10,553 bases of DNA, taken from NCBI GenBank assembly GCA_946628455.1, contig CAMOWP010000055.1:1-10553 (forward strand), given 5' to 3'. Positions 1-6,240 of this stretch are shown in pieces (positions within the stretch are counted from its first letter, which is position 1; the number at the start of each line of letters is the position of its first letter). The notes beneath the pieces are model-generated. The model worked only from the letters and a program-made list of their open reading frames with translations, did no database searches and was not told where the DNA came from. The translations under genes and the position numbers were made by a program. The DNA is from an uncultured Clostridia bacterium. GTDB lineage: Bacteria; Bacillota; Clostridia; Oscillospirales; Acutalibacteraceae.

Positions 1-864
1 ATAAGGGCCGCTGATAATAAGAGTATCTGCGTCCTTAACACCCTTGATAATCGGCTCAACAATCGCGTTTCTGTCAAAAATCTTAACTGAAATCGAGGAT
101 GTATAGTCAGTTATATCAAACGAGAAGATTTTTGAATCTCCGCGTCTTGTGTCTCTCTCTTCGCTTTTAACAAGGTCGCCCCATACAGTTACATAACCGT
201 CATCGGGATTAACGTCAATAATTCTCTTAGGAAGCTCGCGGATTGGTCTGCCGAATACACTTTTGCGGGTTGCAGCGTAAATCGGAGTATCGCCCAAGAG
301 GTCCTTCGGAAACTGAGTTTCCTCCTTAACCTTCTGCTCCTCCTCAATGCGCTTTTTCTCCTCAACAGCCTCCTTGACCGCCTTTTCAATATCGAAGCTT
401 TTAACCTCCATAAAGGATATGTCAAAATCAAGTCCGAACATATTGTAAATCAGCTTTGAAATATCCTTGTCAACGCCCTGCGCCTCAAGGATATCCTTGC
501 CGCCTTTTTTCAGGCAGAGGGTCAGAGTGTTGTCCTCAAGCTCAGCCTCTACGCCGTCAAAAAAGCCGTTTGCGGCAGTGTTCATATATTTAACCGGCGA
601 AATGATTTTTTCGATTTCCTCCAAATCAAAAAGTCTTTTATTATATTTTATCTCGAAAGTTGCTTTGTTGAGATTAAAACCTTCTGCAACACCCTTTTCA
701 GCGCGCTTAACGGTTTCCATGTCAAGCAGCATATTGCACAGGAGCGTGAGCTGCAGCTCTCTTTTTCCCTGGCTGACGTTAAAGCCAGCAATCTCTGAGA
801 AGCCAATCTCCTGAAGGTCGTCTCCTTCTATGTATGTTGAAAATAGTTCGTAAAACTGAGCCAT
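1..864 (-). CDS. polC: DNA polymerase III subunit alpha, Gram-positive PolC type (N-terminal 288 residues; runs off the left edge)
   Basis: PolC is the replicative DNA polymerase of low-GC Gram-positive bacteria, with a built-in 3'-5' exonuclease. The visible frame starts at the ATG at 862-864 with MAQFYELFSTY and stays open to base 1. Residues 1 to about 165 look like the variable N-terminal domain. A charged, helical linker follows (about 167-190, VEEKKRIEEEQKVKEE). An OB-fold then begins near VTVWGDLV, with KIFSFDITDYTSSISVKIF, a close match to the PolC OB domain that precedes the exonuclease. The exonuclease, PHP and polymerase parts lie outside the window, so they cannot be checked. The ATG overlaps the ispG stop as TAATG, and the nearest purine-rich site (AGAGG, 878-882) is 13 bases upstream, so translational coupling to ispG is likely. 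The TDYTSSI-type OB motif makes PolC far more likely than DnaE. Confidence 0.93.
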   Translation of the reverse strand, partial: MAQFYELFSTYIEGDDLQEIGFSEIAGFNVSQGKRELQLTLLCNMLLDMETVKRAEKGVAEGFNLNKATFEIKYNKRLFDLEEIEKIISPVKYMNTAANGFFDGVEAELEDNTLTLCLKKGGKDILEAQGVDKDISKLIYNMFGLDFDISFMEVKSFDIEKAVKEAVEEKKRIEEEQKVKEETQFPKDLLGDTPIYAATRKSVFGRPIRELPKRIIDVNPDDGYVTVWGDLVKSEERDTRRGDSKIFSFDITDYTSSISVKIFDRNAIVEPIIKGVKDADTLIISGPY

Positions 865-1907
865 TAAAGTTTTTCTACCTCTTTCATCAATTCGTCAAGA
901 AGGTCCTTTTCATCAACCTTCCTGAGTATTTCCCCTTTTTTGAAAATGAGCCCGCAGCCGTCTCCGCCTGCTATTCCGATGTCCGCCTCCTTTGCTTCGC
1001 CCGGACCGTTTACTATGCAACCCATAACGGCAACCTTTATAGGCTTTTTGCAATCGCGCAGACGCTCCTCAACCTGCTTTGCAAGACCTACAAGGTCAAT
1101 CTTTGTTCTTCCGCAGGTCGGGCACGAAATAAGATACGGGCAATCCGTTTTAAGCCCTATAGCCTTAAGAATATCAAACGCAGCGTATACCTCCTCAACG
1201 GGCTCGTCGGTAAGGCTGACTCTGATAGTGTCGCCAATGCCGTGAGTGAGAAGCGAGCCGATTCCTACAGCTGATTTGATAATTCCCATACGCTTTGTTC
1301 CCGCCTCGGTTACACCGAGGTGAAGCGGATAGTTACAGCTCTCGCTTGCAAGCTCATATGCTTTAATCATAGTGTTTACATTTGAAGATTTTATCGATAT
1401 TACTATATCGTCAAAATCAAATTTTTCAAGAAGCGAAGCGTGATACAGCGCCGATTCAACCATAGCCTCGGGAGTCGGCGAGCCGTATTTTGCAAGAATT
1501 TCCTTTTCAAGCGAGCCGGAGTTTACGCCTATTCTGATTGGCAGCCCCTTTTGCTTACAGATATCTGCAACGGCTTTTACCCTGTCCTCGCTTCCGATAT
1601 TTCCCGGGTTAATTCTTATTTTGTCAATGCCTCTCTCAGCCGCGCCGAGAGCGAGCTTATAATCAAAATGAATATCGGCAACAAGCGGAACTGTTGTTGC
1701 GTTTTTAATCGGCTCAATCAGGCTGAGAGCATTCTCGTCAGGCACTGCAAAACGTATGACCTGACAGCCCGCCTTTTCAAGAGCTACCGCCTGTTTTACG
1801 GAATTTTCAATATCCGAGGCGGGAATATTGAGCATACTCTGAACAAGAACGGGAGAATCGCCGCCCAAATATGTGTTGCCGAGTTTGATTTTTTTGGTAT
1901 TTTTCAT
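864..1907 (-). CDS. ispG: 4-hydroxy-3-methylbut-2-enyl diphosphate synthase (flavodoxin/ferredoxin-dependent), IspG/GcpE
   Basis: IspG catalyses the second-to-last step of the MEP isoprenoid pathway, reducing methylerythritol cyclodiphosphate to HMBPP with a [4Fe-4S] cluster in the cytoplasm. The 347-aa length fits the bacterial single-TIM-barrel form. The cluster ligands are visible as CPTCGRT (Cys262, Cys265) and MGCIVNGPGEA (Cys297), with the conserved glutamate at 304. Barrel motifs include VPLVADIHFDYKLAL (73-87), IRINPGNIG (97-105) and IRIGVNSGSLE (125-135). The ATG at 1905-1907 follows a GAGGGG ribosome binding site (1914-1919) at good spacing. The N-terminal signature reads VQSMLNIPASD, where VQSMTNTxTxD is more usual. 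The stop overlaps the polC start. Upstream, an AT-rich S23-type insertion separates it from rseP. Function is secure; dxr earlier in the same cluster supports it. Confidence 0.96.
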   Translation of the reverse strand: MKNTKKIKLGNTYLGGDSPVLVQSMLNIPASDIENSVKQAVALEKAGCQVIRFAVPDENALSLIEPIKNATTVPLVADIHFDYKLALGAAERGIDKIRINPGNIGSEDRVKAVADICKQKGLPIRIGVNSGSLEKEILAKYGSPTPEAMVESALYHASLLEKFDFDDIVISIKSSNVNTMIKAYELASESCNYPLHLGVTEAGTKRMGIIKSAVGIGSLLTHGIGDTIRVSLTDEPVEEVYAAFDILKAIGLKTDCPYLISCPTCGRTKIDLVGLAKQVEERLRDCKKPIKVAVMGCIVNGPGEAKEADIGIAGGDGCGLIFKKGEILRKVDEKDLLDELMKEVEKL

Positions 1908-1913
1908 TTTTTG

Positions 1914-1919
1914 CCCCTC
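1914..1919 (-). promoter_or_regulatory. Ribosome binding site of ispG (GAGGGG)
   Basis: On the minus strand GAGGGG lies six bases before the ispG ATG. It marks the boundary of the AT-rich insertion: the heptad array begins only about nine bases upstream of it, so the insertion left the ispG translation signal intact. Confidence 0.7.
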
Positions 1920-1927
1920 AAATAATA

Positions 1928-1955
1928 ATTAAGAATTAAGAGTTAAGATTTAAGA
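1928..1955 (+). repeat. Left heptad array, four copies of NTTAAGA
   Basis: Reading the plus strand gives ATTAAGA, ATTAAGA, GTTAAGA and TTTAAGA in perfect 7-base register. The reverse complement of the array at 2395-2422 matches it closely, so the two form imperfect inverted repeats: 1927-1954 against 2396-2423 gives 24 of 28 matching positions. Confidence 0.75.
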
Positions 1956-1962
1956 ATTTCGG

Positions 1963-1977
1963 GTGAGCTTAGCTCAC
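1963..1977. repeat. Small palindrome GTGAGC-TTA-GCTCAC at left end of the insertion
   Basis: Perfect 6-bp arms around a 3-base loop, just inside the left heptad array and downstream of the lost last helix of the S23 gene. On the minus strand it is followed by CCGAAATTCTT rather than a run of T, so it is not a convincing terminator. It may be an end structure of the insertion. Confidence 0.45.
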
Positions 1978-1979
1978 AC

Positions 1980-2048
1980 TCATAAATCTTTATTATTCTT
2001 ATTTTTCATTGTTAACACAATGCTTGTTAGCATTTTATATAACTCTTC
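1980..2048 (-). pseudogene. Detached last helix of the S23 four-helix-bundle gene
   Basis: Directly after the TGA that ends the upstream S23 frame, the same frame stays open for 22 codons, starting EELYKMLTSIVLTMKNK, and ends at a TGA at 1980-1982. From memory of the family, an acidic residue plus Cys followed by EELxKxLTSI is the usual start of the last helix of S23 proteins. The stretch therefore appears to be the original C-terminus, separated by a nonsense change at 2049-2051. Whole-frame length with it restored is about 120 residues, the usual family size. Confidence 0.6.
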
Positions 2049-2342
2049 TCAATCATTATAAAGAGAATAAAACTCTTTCTCATTGATATATTCTGTTTCA
2101 AACAACAGTCTTAACCAATATTTCGTTTCTCTTGATTCTTTCAGTCCTATTGAAAGCTTAGCAACAAAATCTTTATCACTTTGTGCATTTTGTGCTTCTG
2201 CAACATTTGCTCCGATGCTTGTACCGCTTTTAGTTATCTGCCGTGAAATAACGAATTCTTTTTTCTCGTTTACAAGATAATTGCTAAGTTTTACTATTCT
2301 CTTAGCAAAATCAAAACTTTTTTCTTCAACAATATTATCCAT
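2049..2342 (-). CDS. Four-helix-bundle protein of the S23 / 23S rRNA intervening-sequence family, C-terminally truncated
   Basis: The 97-residue product is a recognisable S23-type four-helix bundle protein. It has SFDFAKRIVKLSNYLV (residues 9-24), the core ISRQITKSGTSIGANVAEA (33-51), SDKDFVAKLSIGLKESRET (55-73) and a helix ending EKEFYSLYND. Family members are usually near 115-120 residues; this one lacks the last helix, which lies downstream in frame behind a TGA. Its molecular role is not established. Relatives are encoded in 23S rRNA intervening sequences, and a related fold (Avd) accompanies diversity-generating retroelements, but no reverse transcriptase or variable repeat is present here. 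The ATG is preceded by an in-frame TAA two codons upstream, which fixes the start, and no clear Shine-Dalgarno is seen. The gene is AT-rich compared with its neighbours, consistent with insertion. It may be decaying. Confidence 0.8.
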   Translation of the reverse strand: MDNIVEEKSFDFAKRIVKLSNYLVNEKKEFVISRQITKSGTSIGANVAEAQNAQSDKDFVAKLSIGLKESRETKYWLRLLFETEYINEKEFYSLYND

Positions 2343-2376
2343 AATTTATCGCTACTTTAAACTTTGATTTAATGCC

Positions 2377-2387
2377 GTGCGCAGCAC
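2377..2387. repeat. Small palindrome GTGC-GCA-GCAC at right end of the insertion
   Basis: Perfect 4-bp arms around a 3-base loop, set in otherwise AT-rich sequence just inside the right heptad array. It mirrors in position, though not in sequence, the palindrome at 1963-1977. A 4-bp stem alone is weak evidence. Confidence 0.3.
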
Positions 2388-2394
2388 CAATTAT

Positions 2395-2422
2395 TCATAA
2401 TTCTTAATTTTTAATTCTTAAT
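2395..2422 (-). repeat. Right heptad array, four copies near ATTAAGA on the minus strand
   Basis: Read on the minus strand the units are ATTAAGA, ATTAAAA, ATTAAGA and ATTATGA in 7-base register. The array begins four bases after the rseP stop codon. Together with 1928-1955 it could fold the transcript between rseP and ispG into one long A/U-rich stem enclosing the S23 gene. Confidence 0.72.
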
Positions 2423-2425
2423 TTC

Positions 2426-3460
2426 TCAGAATAGTTTAGTAATGTCAGAGAATGTGATTACGCACATAAATCCGAGCAGGATAACAAGCCCTGCGCCGTT
2501 GATTGCCCACTCCCATTTATCGGGCAGCTTGCGGCGGAATATGCCTTCAAAAATAAGGAGGAAAAGCCTCCAACCGTCAAGAGCGGGAATGGGAAACAGG
2601 TTAAACAACCCTACATTGATAGTCAGAAGAGCCATAATTCTCAGCATTGAGCCTGCGCTCGTTTTAACAGCCTGAGACACTATGCTGACAGCGCCTACAG
2701 GACCGCTGAGGTCATTAAGCCCGTATCGCCCGATAAGAATATCGTGAACGGAAAGGAATACCATTCTCGCAAAGGATACCCATTCGGTAACCGTATTTCT
2801 TATAATGCCACCGAGAGTCTTTTTCTGCCCGACAAGCCAGAAATCCATTTTGATATAGCTCTTTCCTTCATATTTTTCCATATTGAATTTAACGTTCAGC
2901 TTCTGCTCCCTGCCGTCTCTTACAACAAGCATTTCAAGCGTATCGTCAGGCGAGCGGGAAAGCCCTGTGCTGACATCGTTAGGGCTGTAAACTCTCATAC
3001 CGTCGATGGCTTTAATCCTGTCCCCGACCTGAAGGGTCTGAGAGCTGACGGCGTTACCGTCAAACTTAGCAATTTCGCTTGTTCCGATAAGACTCTGAGA
3101 GCAGACAATTATTGCAACAATTACAACGCCGAGGATTAAATTCATCAGCGCGCCCGCTACAACAACGAATATTCTCTGCCAGACCTTTTTCTGAGAGAAG
3201 GAGAATTCGCTGTCGCTCTCCTCGCTTTCGCCCTCCATTGAGCAATAGCCGCCGAAGAGTATCCAGCGCAGGGAGTAGGTTGTGTCGCCCTTTTCAAACT
3301 GAAAAATTTTGGGTCCCATACCGATTGAGAATTCGTTGACCCTTATTTTCATCAGCCTTGCGGCGATAAAATGGCCGCCCTCGTGGATTATAATTATAAG
3401 CTCAAAAAACAGCAGAGCTATCAAAATCGGATAAACTGTGTGCCAGATGTGTGATATCAC
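2426..3460 (-). CDS. rseP: RIP metalloprotease RseP, site-2 protease (M50) with PDZ domain
   Basis: RseP is an integral-membrane zinc protease that cleaves transmembrane anchors such as anti-sigma factors and remnant signal peptides. The 344-aa protein has a first membrane helix carrying the zinc motif HEGGHF (His26, Glu27, His30). A second helix lies near 97-120, followed by an extracytoplasmic PDZ domain at about 125-210 with LQVGDRIKAIDGMRV. The SGPVGAVSIVSQAV region (252-265) is followed by a third helix with NLFPIPALDGWRLF, whose Asp295 is the third zinc ligand. A last helix spans about 322-338. HELGH and LDGG are the commoner forms; here HEGGH and LDGW are seen. The start is GTG at 3458-3460, overlapping the dxr stop as GTGA, with GGAG eight bases upstream. 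Its place after cdsA and dxr is the usual Firmicute arrangement. The S23 insertion follows immediately. Confidence 0.95.
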   Translation of the reverse strand: MISHIWHTVYPILIALLFFELIIIIHEGGHFIAARLMKIRVNEFSIGMGPKIFQFEKGDTTYSLRWILFGGYCSMEGESEESDSEFSFSQKKVWQRIFVVVAGALMNLILGVVIVAIIVCSQSLIGTSEIAKFDGNAVSSQTLQVGDRIKAIDGMRVYSPNDVSTGLSRSPDDTLEMLVVRDGREQKLNVKFNMEKYEGKSYIKMDFWLVGQKKTLGGIIRNTVTEWVSFARMVFLSVHDILIGRYGLNDLSGPVGAVSIVSQAVKTSAGSMLRIMALLTINVGLFNLFPIPALDGWRLFLLIFEGIFRRKLPDKWEWAINGAGLVILLGFMCVITFSDITKLF

Positions 3461-4605
3461 TTAACCGTCTCCAAAACATAATTTCTTGCAGCGGCGTCTG
3501 TATCAAGAACGTCCTGCAGAGTAAAATCTTTCTTTTCAGGCGCGTTTTTCATCGCCTCATAATTAAGATATGCAATATCGTTGAATTTAGTTTTGCCGTC
3601 AAGGAATAATCTCACGCTTTCCTCGTTTGCGCCGTTTGCAGCAGCGGGATGAAGCCCTCCGAGCTCAATTGCCTCCTTGCAGACGTTTATGCAGCGGAAG
3701 GTTTCATAGTCAGGCTCAAAGAAGGTGAGCTTTCCGTAATCGGCAAGGCTGAGCGGAGCAACGGGGCTCTCAAGCCTTTCAGGATAAGTCAGCGCATACT
3801 GAATAGGAATCCTCATATCGGGAACGCCGAGCTGAGCTATAACGGAATTATCCTGATAAACTATCGCGCTGTGAAGCACAGACTCTCTGTGGATAACAAT
3901 TTCGATATCCTCATTAGGCATATCGAAAAGCCACTTTGCTTCAATGAATTCAAGGCCTTTATTCATCATAGTAGCAGAGTCGATGGTAATTTTTGCGCCC
4001 ATATCCCAGTTCGGATGCTTAAGCGCGTCAGCAGCGGTTACGTTTTCAAGCTCTTCCCTTTTCTTTCCGAAGAACGGACCGCCCGAAGCTGTTAAAATTA
4101 TTTTCTTAACCGCTTCCTTGCGCGGGCTGCCCTGGAGGGACTGGAAGATTGCGGAATGCTCGCTGTCAACAGGGAGAATCGGAACGTTCATCTCCTTTGC
4201 AAGATTCGTTACAAGGTGGCCGCCTGCAACGAGCGTTTCCTTATTTGCGAGGGCAATAGTCTTTTTAGCCCTGATTGCTTCAAGCGTTGGCTGAAGCCCT
4301 ACCATACCTACAACGGAATTGAGAACTGTGTCCGCGCCGTCGTAAGTTGCGCATTCAATAAGCCCTTCCATACCGCTGACTACTTTTGTTGATGTATCAC
4401 TGATACGCTGTTTCAAATCCTTAGCTGCGCTTTCGTTCATCATACATACAAGCTCGGGCCTGAATTCGCGTATCTGATTTTCCATTGTGTCAACTCTTGA
4501 AGAGGCTGTGAGGCACTTAACCGTATAGCCGTGCATTCTGCACACGTCAAGCGACTGAGTTCCTATTGAGCCTGTTGAGCCGAGGAGTGAAATATTTTTA
4601 GTCAT
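3457..4605 (-). CDS. dxr: 1-deoxy-D-xylulose 5-phosphate reductoisomerase
   Basis: Dxr converts 1-deoxy-xylulose 5-phosphate and NADPH to methylerythritol 4-phosphate, the committed step of the MEP pathway and the target of fosmidomycin. The 382-aa length is normal. The NADPH-binding GSTGSIG is at 9-15, ALANKETLVAGG at 118-129, the metal ligands in PVDSEHSAIFQ (Asp147, Glu149) and NKGLEFIEA at 215-223 (Glu219 the third ligand). The flexible active-site loop region holds HPNWDMGAKITIDSATMMNK. The substrate strand QLGVPDMRIPIQYALTYPER and the C-terminal helical domain (AIELGGLHPAAANGANEE) are intact. IHRES stands where IHPQS occurs in enterobacteria, which does not look disabling. The ATG at 4603-4605 has GAGG six bases upstream. 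The stop overlaps the rseP GTG start, implying coupled translation. Confidence 0.97.
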   Translation of the reverse strand: MTKNISLLGSTGSIGTQSLDVCRMHGYTVKCLTASSRVDTMENQIREFRPELVCMMNESAAKDLKQRISDTSTKVVSGMEGLIECATYDGADTVLNSVVGMVGLQPTLEAIRAKKTIALANKETLVAGGHLVTNLAKEMNVPILPVDSEHSAIFQSLQGSPRKEAVKKIILTASGGPFFGKKREELENVTAADALKHPNWDMGAKITIDSATMMNKGLEFIEAKWLFDMPNEDIEIVIHRESVLHSAIVYQDNSVIAQLGVPDMRIPIQYALTYPERLESPVAPLSLADYGKLTFFEPDYETFRCINVCKEAIELGGLHPAAANGANEESVRLFLDGKTKFNDIAYLNYEAMKNAPEKKDFTLQDVLDTDAAARNYVLETVK

Positions 4606-4617
4606 AACTAACCTCAG

Positions 4618-5487
4618 TTATTTTAAAATGATTGTTGCGAGCGCATAGGTGAGCGGAAGAGTGAACATTGATGAATCGAATCTGTCCATAACTCCGCCGT
4701 GGCCCGGGAAAATCTTTCCGAAATCCTTAACGTCAAAATTTCTTTTGAGAACCGACGCGGAGAGGTCTCCCGCCATACTGAGCACCTGAATGAACGGAGA
4801 CGCAATAAGCAGAATTACAATAAACTTTTTCTCAAGCGGCTGAGCGGCAAGAAGATTATAAAGCACTATAGCCACAACGTTGAGAATAAAGCCTACGATT
4901 ATACCGCCGATTGCACCCTCCCAGGTTTTCTTCGGCGAGATATTCGGAGACATCTGATGCTTTCCGATTGCCATACCCGTAAGCTGAGCGCCCATATCCG
5001 TGCCCATAGCGCAGATAAACGCATAGAAGATAAGCAGCGTTCCGAACTGAGTTTTAAAGCCTGCAACATCGCGAAGCTTAACAAGAATTGAAAACGCATA
5101 AGGAACGAACACGCTTGCAACAACTGCGATTGCAACGTCCTCAAACTTAGTGTGAGCGTAATCCCTGAGCATTGCAAGGAAATACACTATAACGAGAACG
5201 GTTAAATAAGCCGAAGCGGGAGCAACGCCGATTATTTTGCCCCATATTTCCGTTTTTACAAACGGCTCAAGAGCGCTCGGGGAGGCTATAATCGGAATAA
5301 GAAAAGCAACTATATCTCCGAGGATAAGAATGAATTTATTTTTTATTTTTGCGCATTTCATAATCTCGTCTGCGGCAATTGCGGAAAACGCGGCAACAAC
5401 AACCGCAAGCAGCGGCGTGTTAATCTGCCATACCACAAAAAACAGTAGTGCAAGAAGCAAACACGCGGTAATAACTCTTTGTTTCAT
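4618..5487 (-). CDS. cdsA: Phosphatidate cytidylyltransferase (CDP-diglyceride synthase)
   Basis: CdsA joins phosphatidic acid and CTP to give CDP-diacylglycerol, the precursor of all the main phospholipids. The 289-aa protein is strongly hydrophobic with about eight predicted membrane segments. The family signature is complete near the C-terminus (residues 244-271): SxLKR, four residues, KDxG, then PGHGGVMDRFD with its acidic metal ligands. An upstream conserved block reads GTDMGAQLTG (162-171) then ISPKKTWEG (183-191), both typical of the family. The ATG at 5485-5487 gives MKQRVITACLLLALLFF. The best Shine-Dalgarno (GGAGG) lies inside the last codons of uppS, about 13 bases upstream, a longer than usual gap that suggests dependence on uppS translation. 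It is 9 bases from uppS and 12 from dxr, so it is clearly part of the same operon. Confidence 0.96.
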   Translation of the reverse strand: MKQRVITACLLLALLFFVVWQINTPLLAVVVAAFSAIAADEIMKCAKIKNKFILILGDIVAFLIPIIASPSALEPFVKTEIWGKIIGVAPASAYLTVLVIVYFLAMLRDYAHTKFEDVAIAVVASVFVPYAFSILVKLRDVAGFKTQFGTLLIFYAFICAMGTDMGAQLTGMAIGKHQMSPNISPKKTWEGAIGGIIVGFILNVVAIVLYNLLAAQPLEKKFIVILLIASPFIQVLSMAGDLSASVLKRNFDVKDFGKIFPGHGGVMDRFDSSMFTLPLTYALATIILK

Positions 5488-5496
5488 TTTATTCGT

Positions 5497-6219
5497 TTAA
5501 CCTCCGAATCTTCTGTTTCTTTTCTCAAATTCTCTGAGCGCCGAATATAAATCAGCCTTTTTGAAATCGGGCCAGAGCACGTCGCTGTACCAGAACTCGC
5601 TGTACGCAGCCTGCCACAAAAGGAAATTTGAAAGTCTCTCCTCGCCCGACGGACGGATAATAAGGTCGCATTCGGGAACGGTGTAAATATTTTCGGAAAT
5701 ATCGTTTTCAGTTATTTCGGATTTACCCTCGGCGATAAGCTTGTTGACCGCGCTGACTATCTCCTGGCGTCCGCCGTAATTAACGGCAAGGTAAACTGTT
5801 GTTCCCGTATGGGAAGCCGTTTCCTCCTCAGCCTCGTCCATGAGCCTGAGCAGCTCCTCGGAAATGCCCTCGCGCTCGCCGATGAACTTTATTTTGTTAT
5901 TCCCTGCTTTTATGAAATCGCGCTTTGCTTCAAGGAGATAATCCTTGAAAAGAGCCATAATAGCGTCAACCTCAGCCTTCGGCCTTTTCCAGTTTTCGGT
6001 TGAGAAGGCGTAAAAGGTGACGTATTTGATTCCGAGGTCAGCGCACTCCTGAGAGATAACGCGGAAAACCTCTGCGCCTACCTTGTGCCCCGCCGTGCGC
6101 GGAAGCCCTCTTTTTTTAGCCCAGCGGCCGTTGCCGTCCATAATAATTCCGAGGTGATTCGGAAGAACGTCAAAATGAACGTCCTCTGCTTTCGCCTCTT
6201 TTTTTGAAAATAAAGCCAT
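5497..6219 (-). CDS. uppS: Isoprenyl transferase, undecaprenyl diphosphate synthase
   Basis: UppS is a cis-prenyltransferase that extends farnesyl diphosphate with isopentenyl diphosphate to the C55 lipid carrier used in peptidoglycan and wall polymer synthesis. The 240-aa protein carries the catalytic IIMDGNGRWA (25-34, Asp28), the phosphate-binding RGLPRTAGHKVG (37-48), YAFSTENWKRP (70-80), YGGRQEIV (148-155) and the C-terminal IRPSGEERLSNFLLWQ (188-203) that binds the diphosphate. The usual RTSGE is RPSGE here, a mild variant. The end RRFGG is characteristic. The ATG at 6217-6219 has AAGGAG eight bases upstream. It uses the product of the pathway that contains Dxr and IspG, both encoded downstream in the same cluster. 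A 75-bp gap with a hairpin separates it from frr. Confidence 0.97.
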   Translation of the reverse strand: MALFSKKEAKAEDVHFDVLPNHLGIIMDGNGRWAKKRGLPRTAGHKVGAEVFRVISQECADLGIKYVTFYAFSTENWKRPKAEVDAIMALFKDYLLEAKRDFIKAGNNKIKFIGEREGISEELLRLMDEAEEETASHTGTTVYLAVNYGGRQEIVSAVNKLIAEGKSEITENDISENIYTVPECDLIIRPSGEERLSNFLLWQAAYSEFWYSDVLWPDFKKADLYSALREFEKRNRRFGG

Positions 6220-6227
6220 TTAAAGCG

Positions 6228-6233
6228 CTCCTT
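6228..6233 (-). promoter_or_regulatory. Ribosome binding site of uppS (AAGGAG)
   Basis: AAGGAG on the minus strand, eight bases before the uppS ATG. It lies downstream of the frr-uppS hairpin, so uppS has its own strong initiation site rather than relying on coupling to frr. Confidence 0.7.
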
Positions 6234-6240
6234 ATTTAGT

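Larger units (their letters stand above)
1928..2422. mobile_element. Candidate IVS/S23-type insertion bounded by inverted heptad arrays
   Basis: Between rseP and ispG lies a roughly 495-bp AT-rich segment with one small S23/four-helix-bundle gene. Each end carries about four copies of a 7-bp repeat close to ATTAAGA, in opposite orientation at the two ends (1928-1955 and 2395-2422). Each array is followed on its inner side by a small GC-richer palindrome: GTGAGC-TTA-GCTCAC at 1963-1977 and GTGC-GCA-GCAC at 2377-2387. The outer edges lie 3 bases from the rseP stop and 8 bases from the ispG ribosome binding site. CTCA occurs just outside both ends (1917-1920 and 2425-2428), a possible but weak target duplication. 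S23 proteins are known from intervening sequences in 23S rRNA genes and also as free-standing genes. That this is a mobile unit is inference; no transposase is present. Confidence 0.5.

Noticed and set aside
189..431. Arg/Leu-rich minus-strand frame inside polC
   Set aside because: It is an alternate frame of the polC linker region; its arginine-rich composition arises from the charged linker codons.
1440..1925. Plus-strand open frame of 161 codons opposite ispG
   Set aside because: It lies entirely opposite a well-supported gene, has no family features and no ribosome binding site of note.
1963..1977. Palindrome near the end of the S23 gene as an intrinsic terminator
   Set aside because: No T-run follows on either strand, and ispG and polC downstream lack an obvious new promoter.
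2019..2051. TGA in the S23 gene as a selenocysteine codon, with a hairpin AATGC-N6-GCATT shortly downstream
   Set aside because: The 5-bp A/T-rich stem is weak and its loop does not resemble a bacterial SECIS element. No S23 selenoprotein is known to me, and no selenium genes are in the window.
2049..2342. S23 protein as an accessory (Avd) of a diversity-generating retroelement
   Set aside because: No reverse transcriptase, template repeat or variable repeat is present in the window.
5497..6219. UppS RPSGE in place of RTSGE as a sign of altered function
   Set aside because: All other catalytic and binding motifs are intact and the substitution appears mild; likely normal lineage variation.
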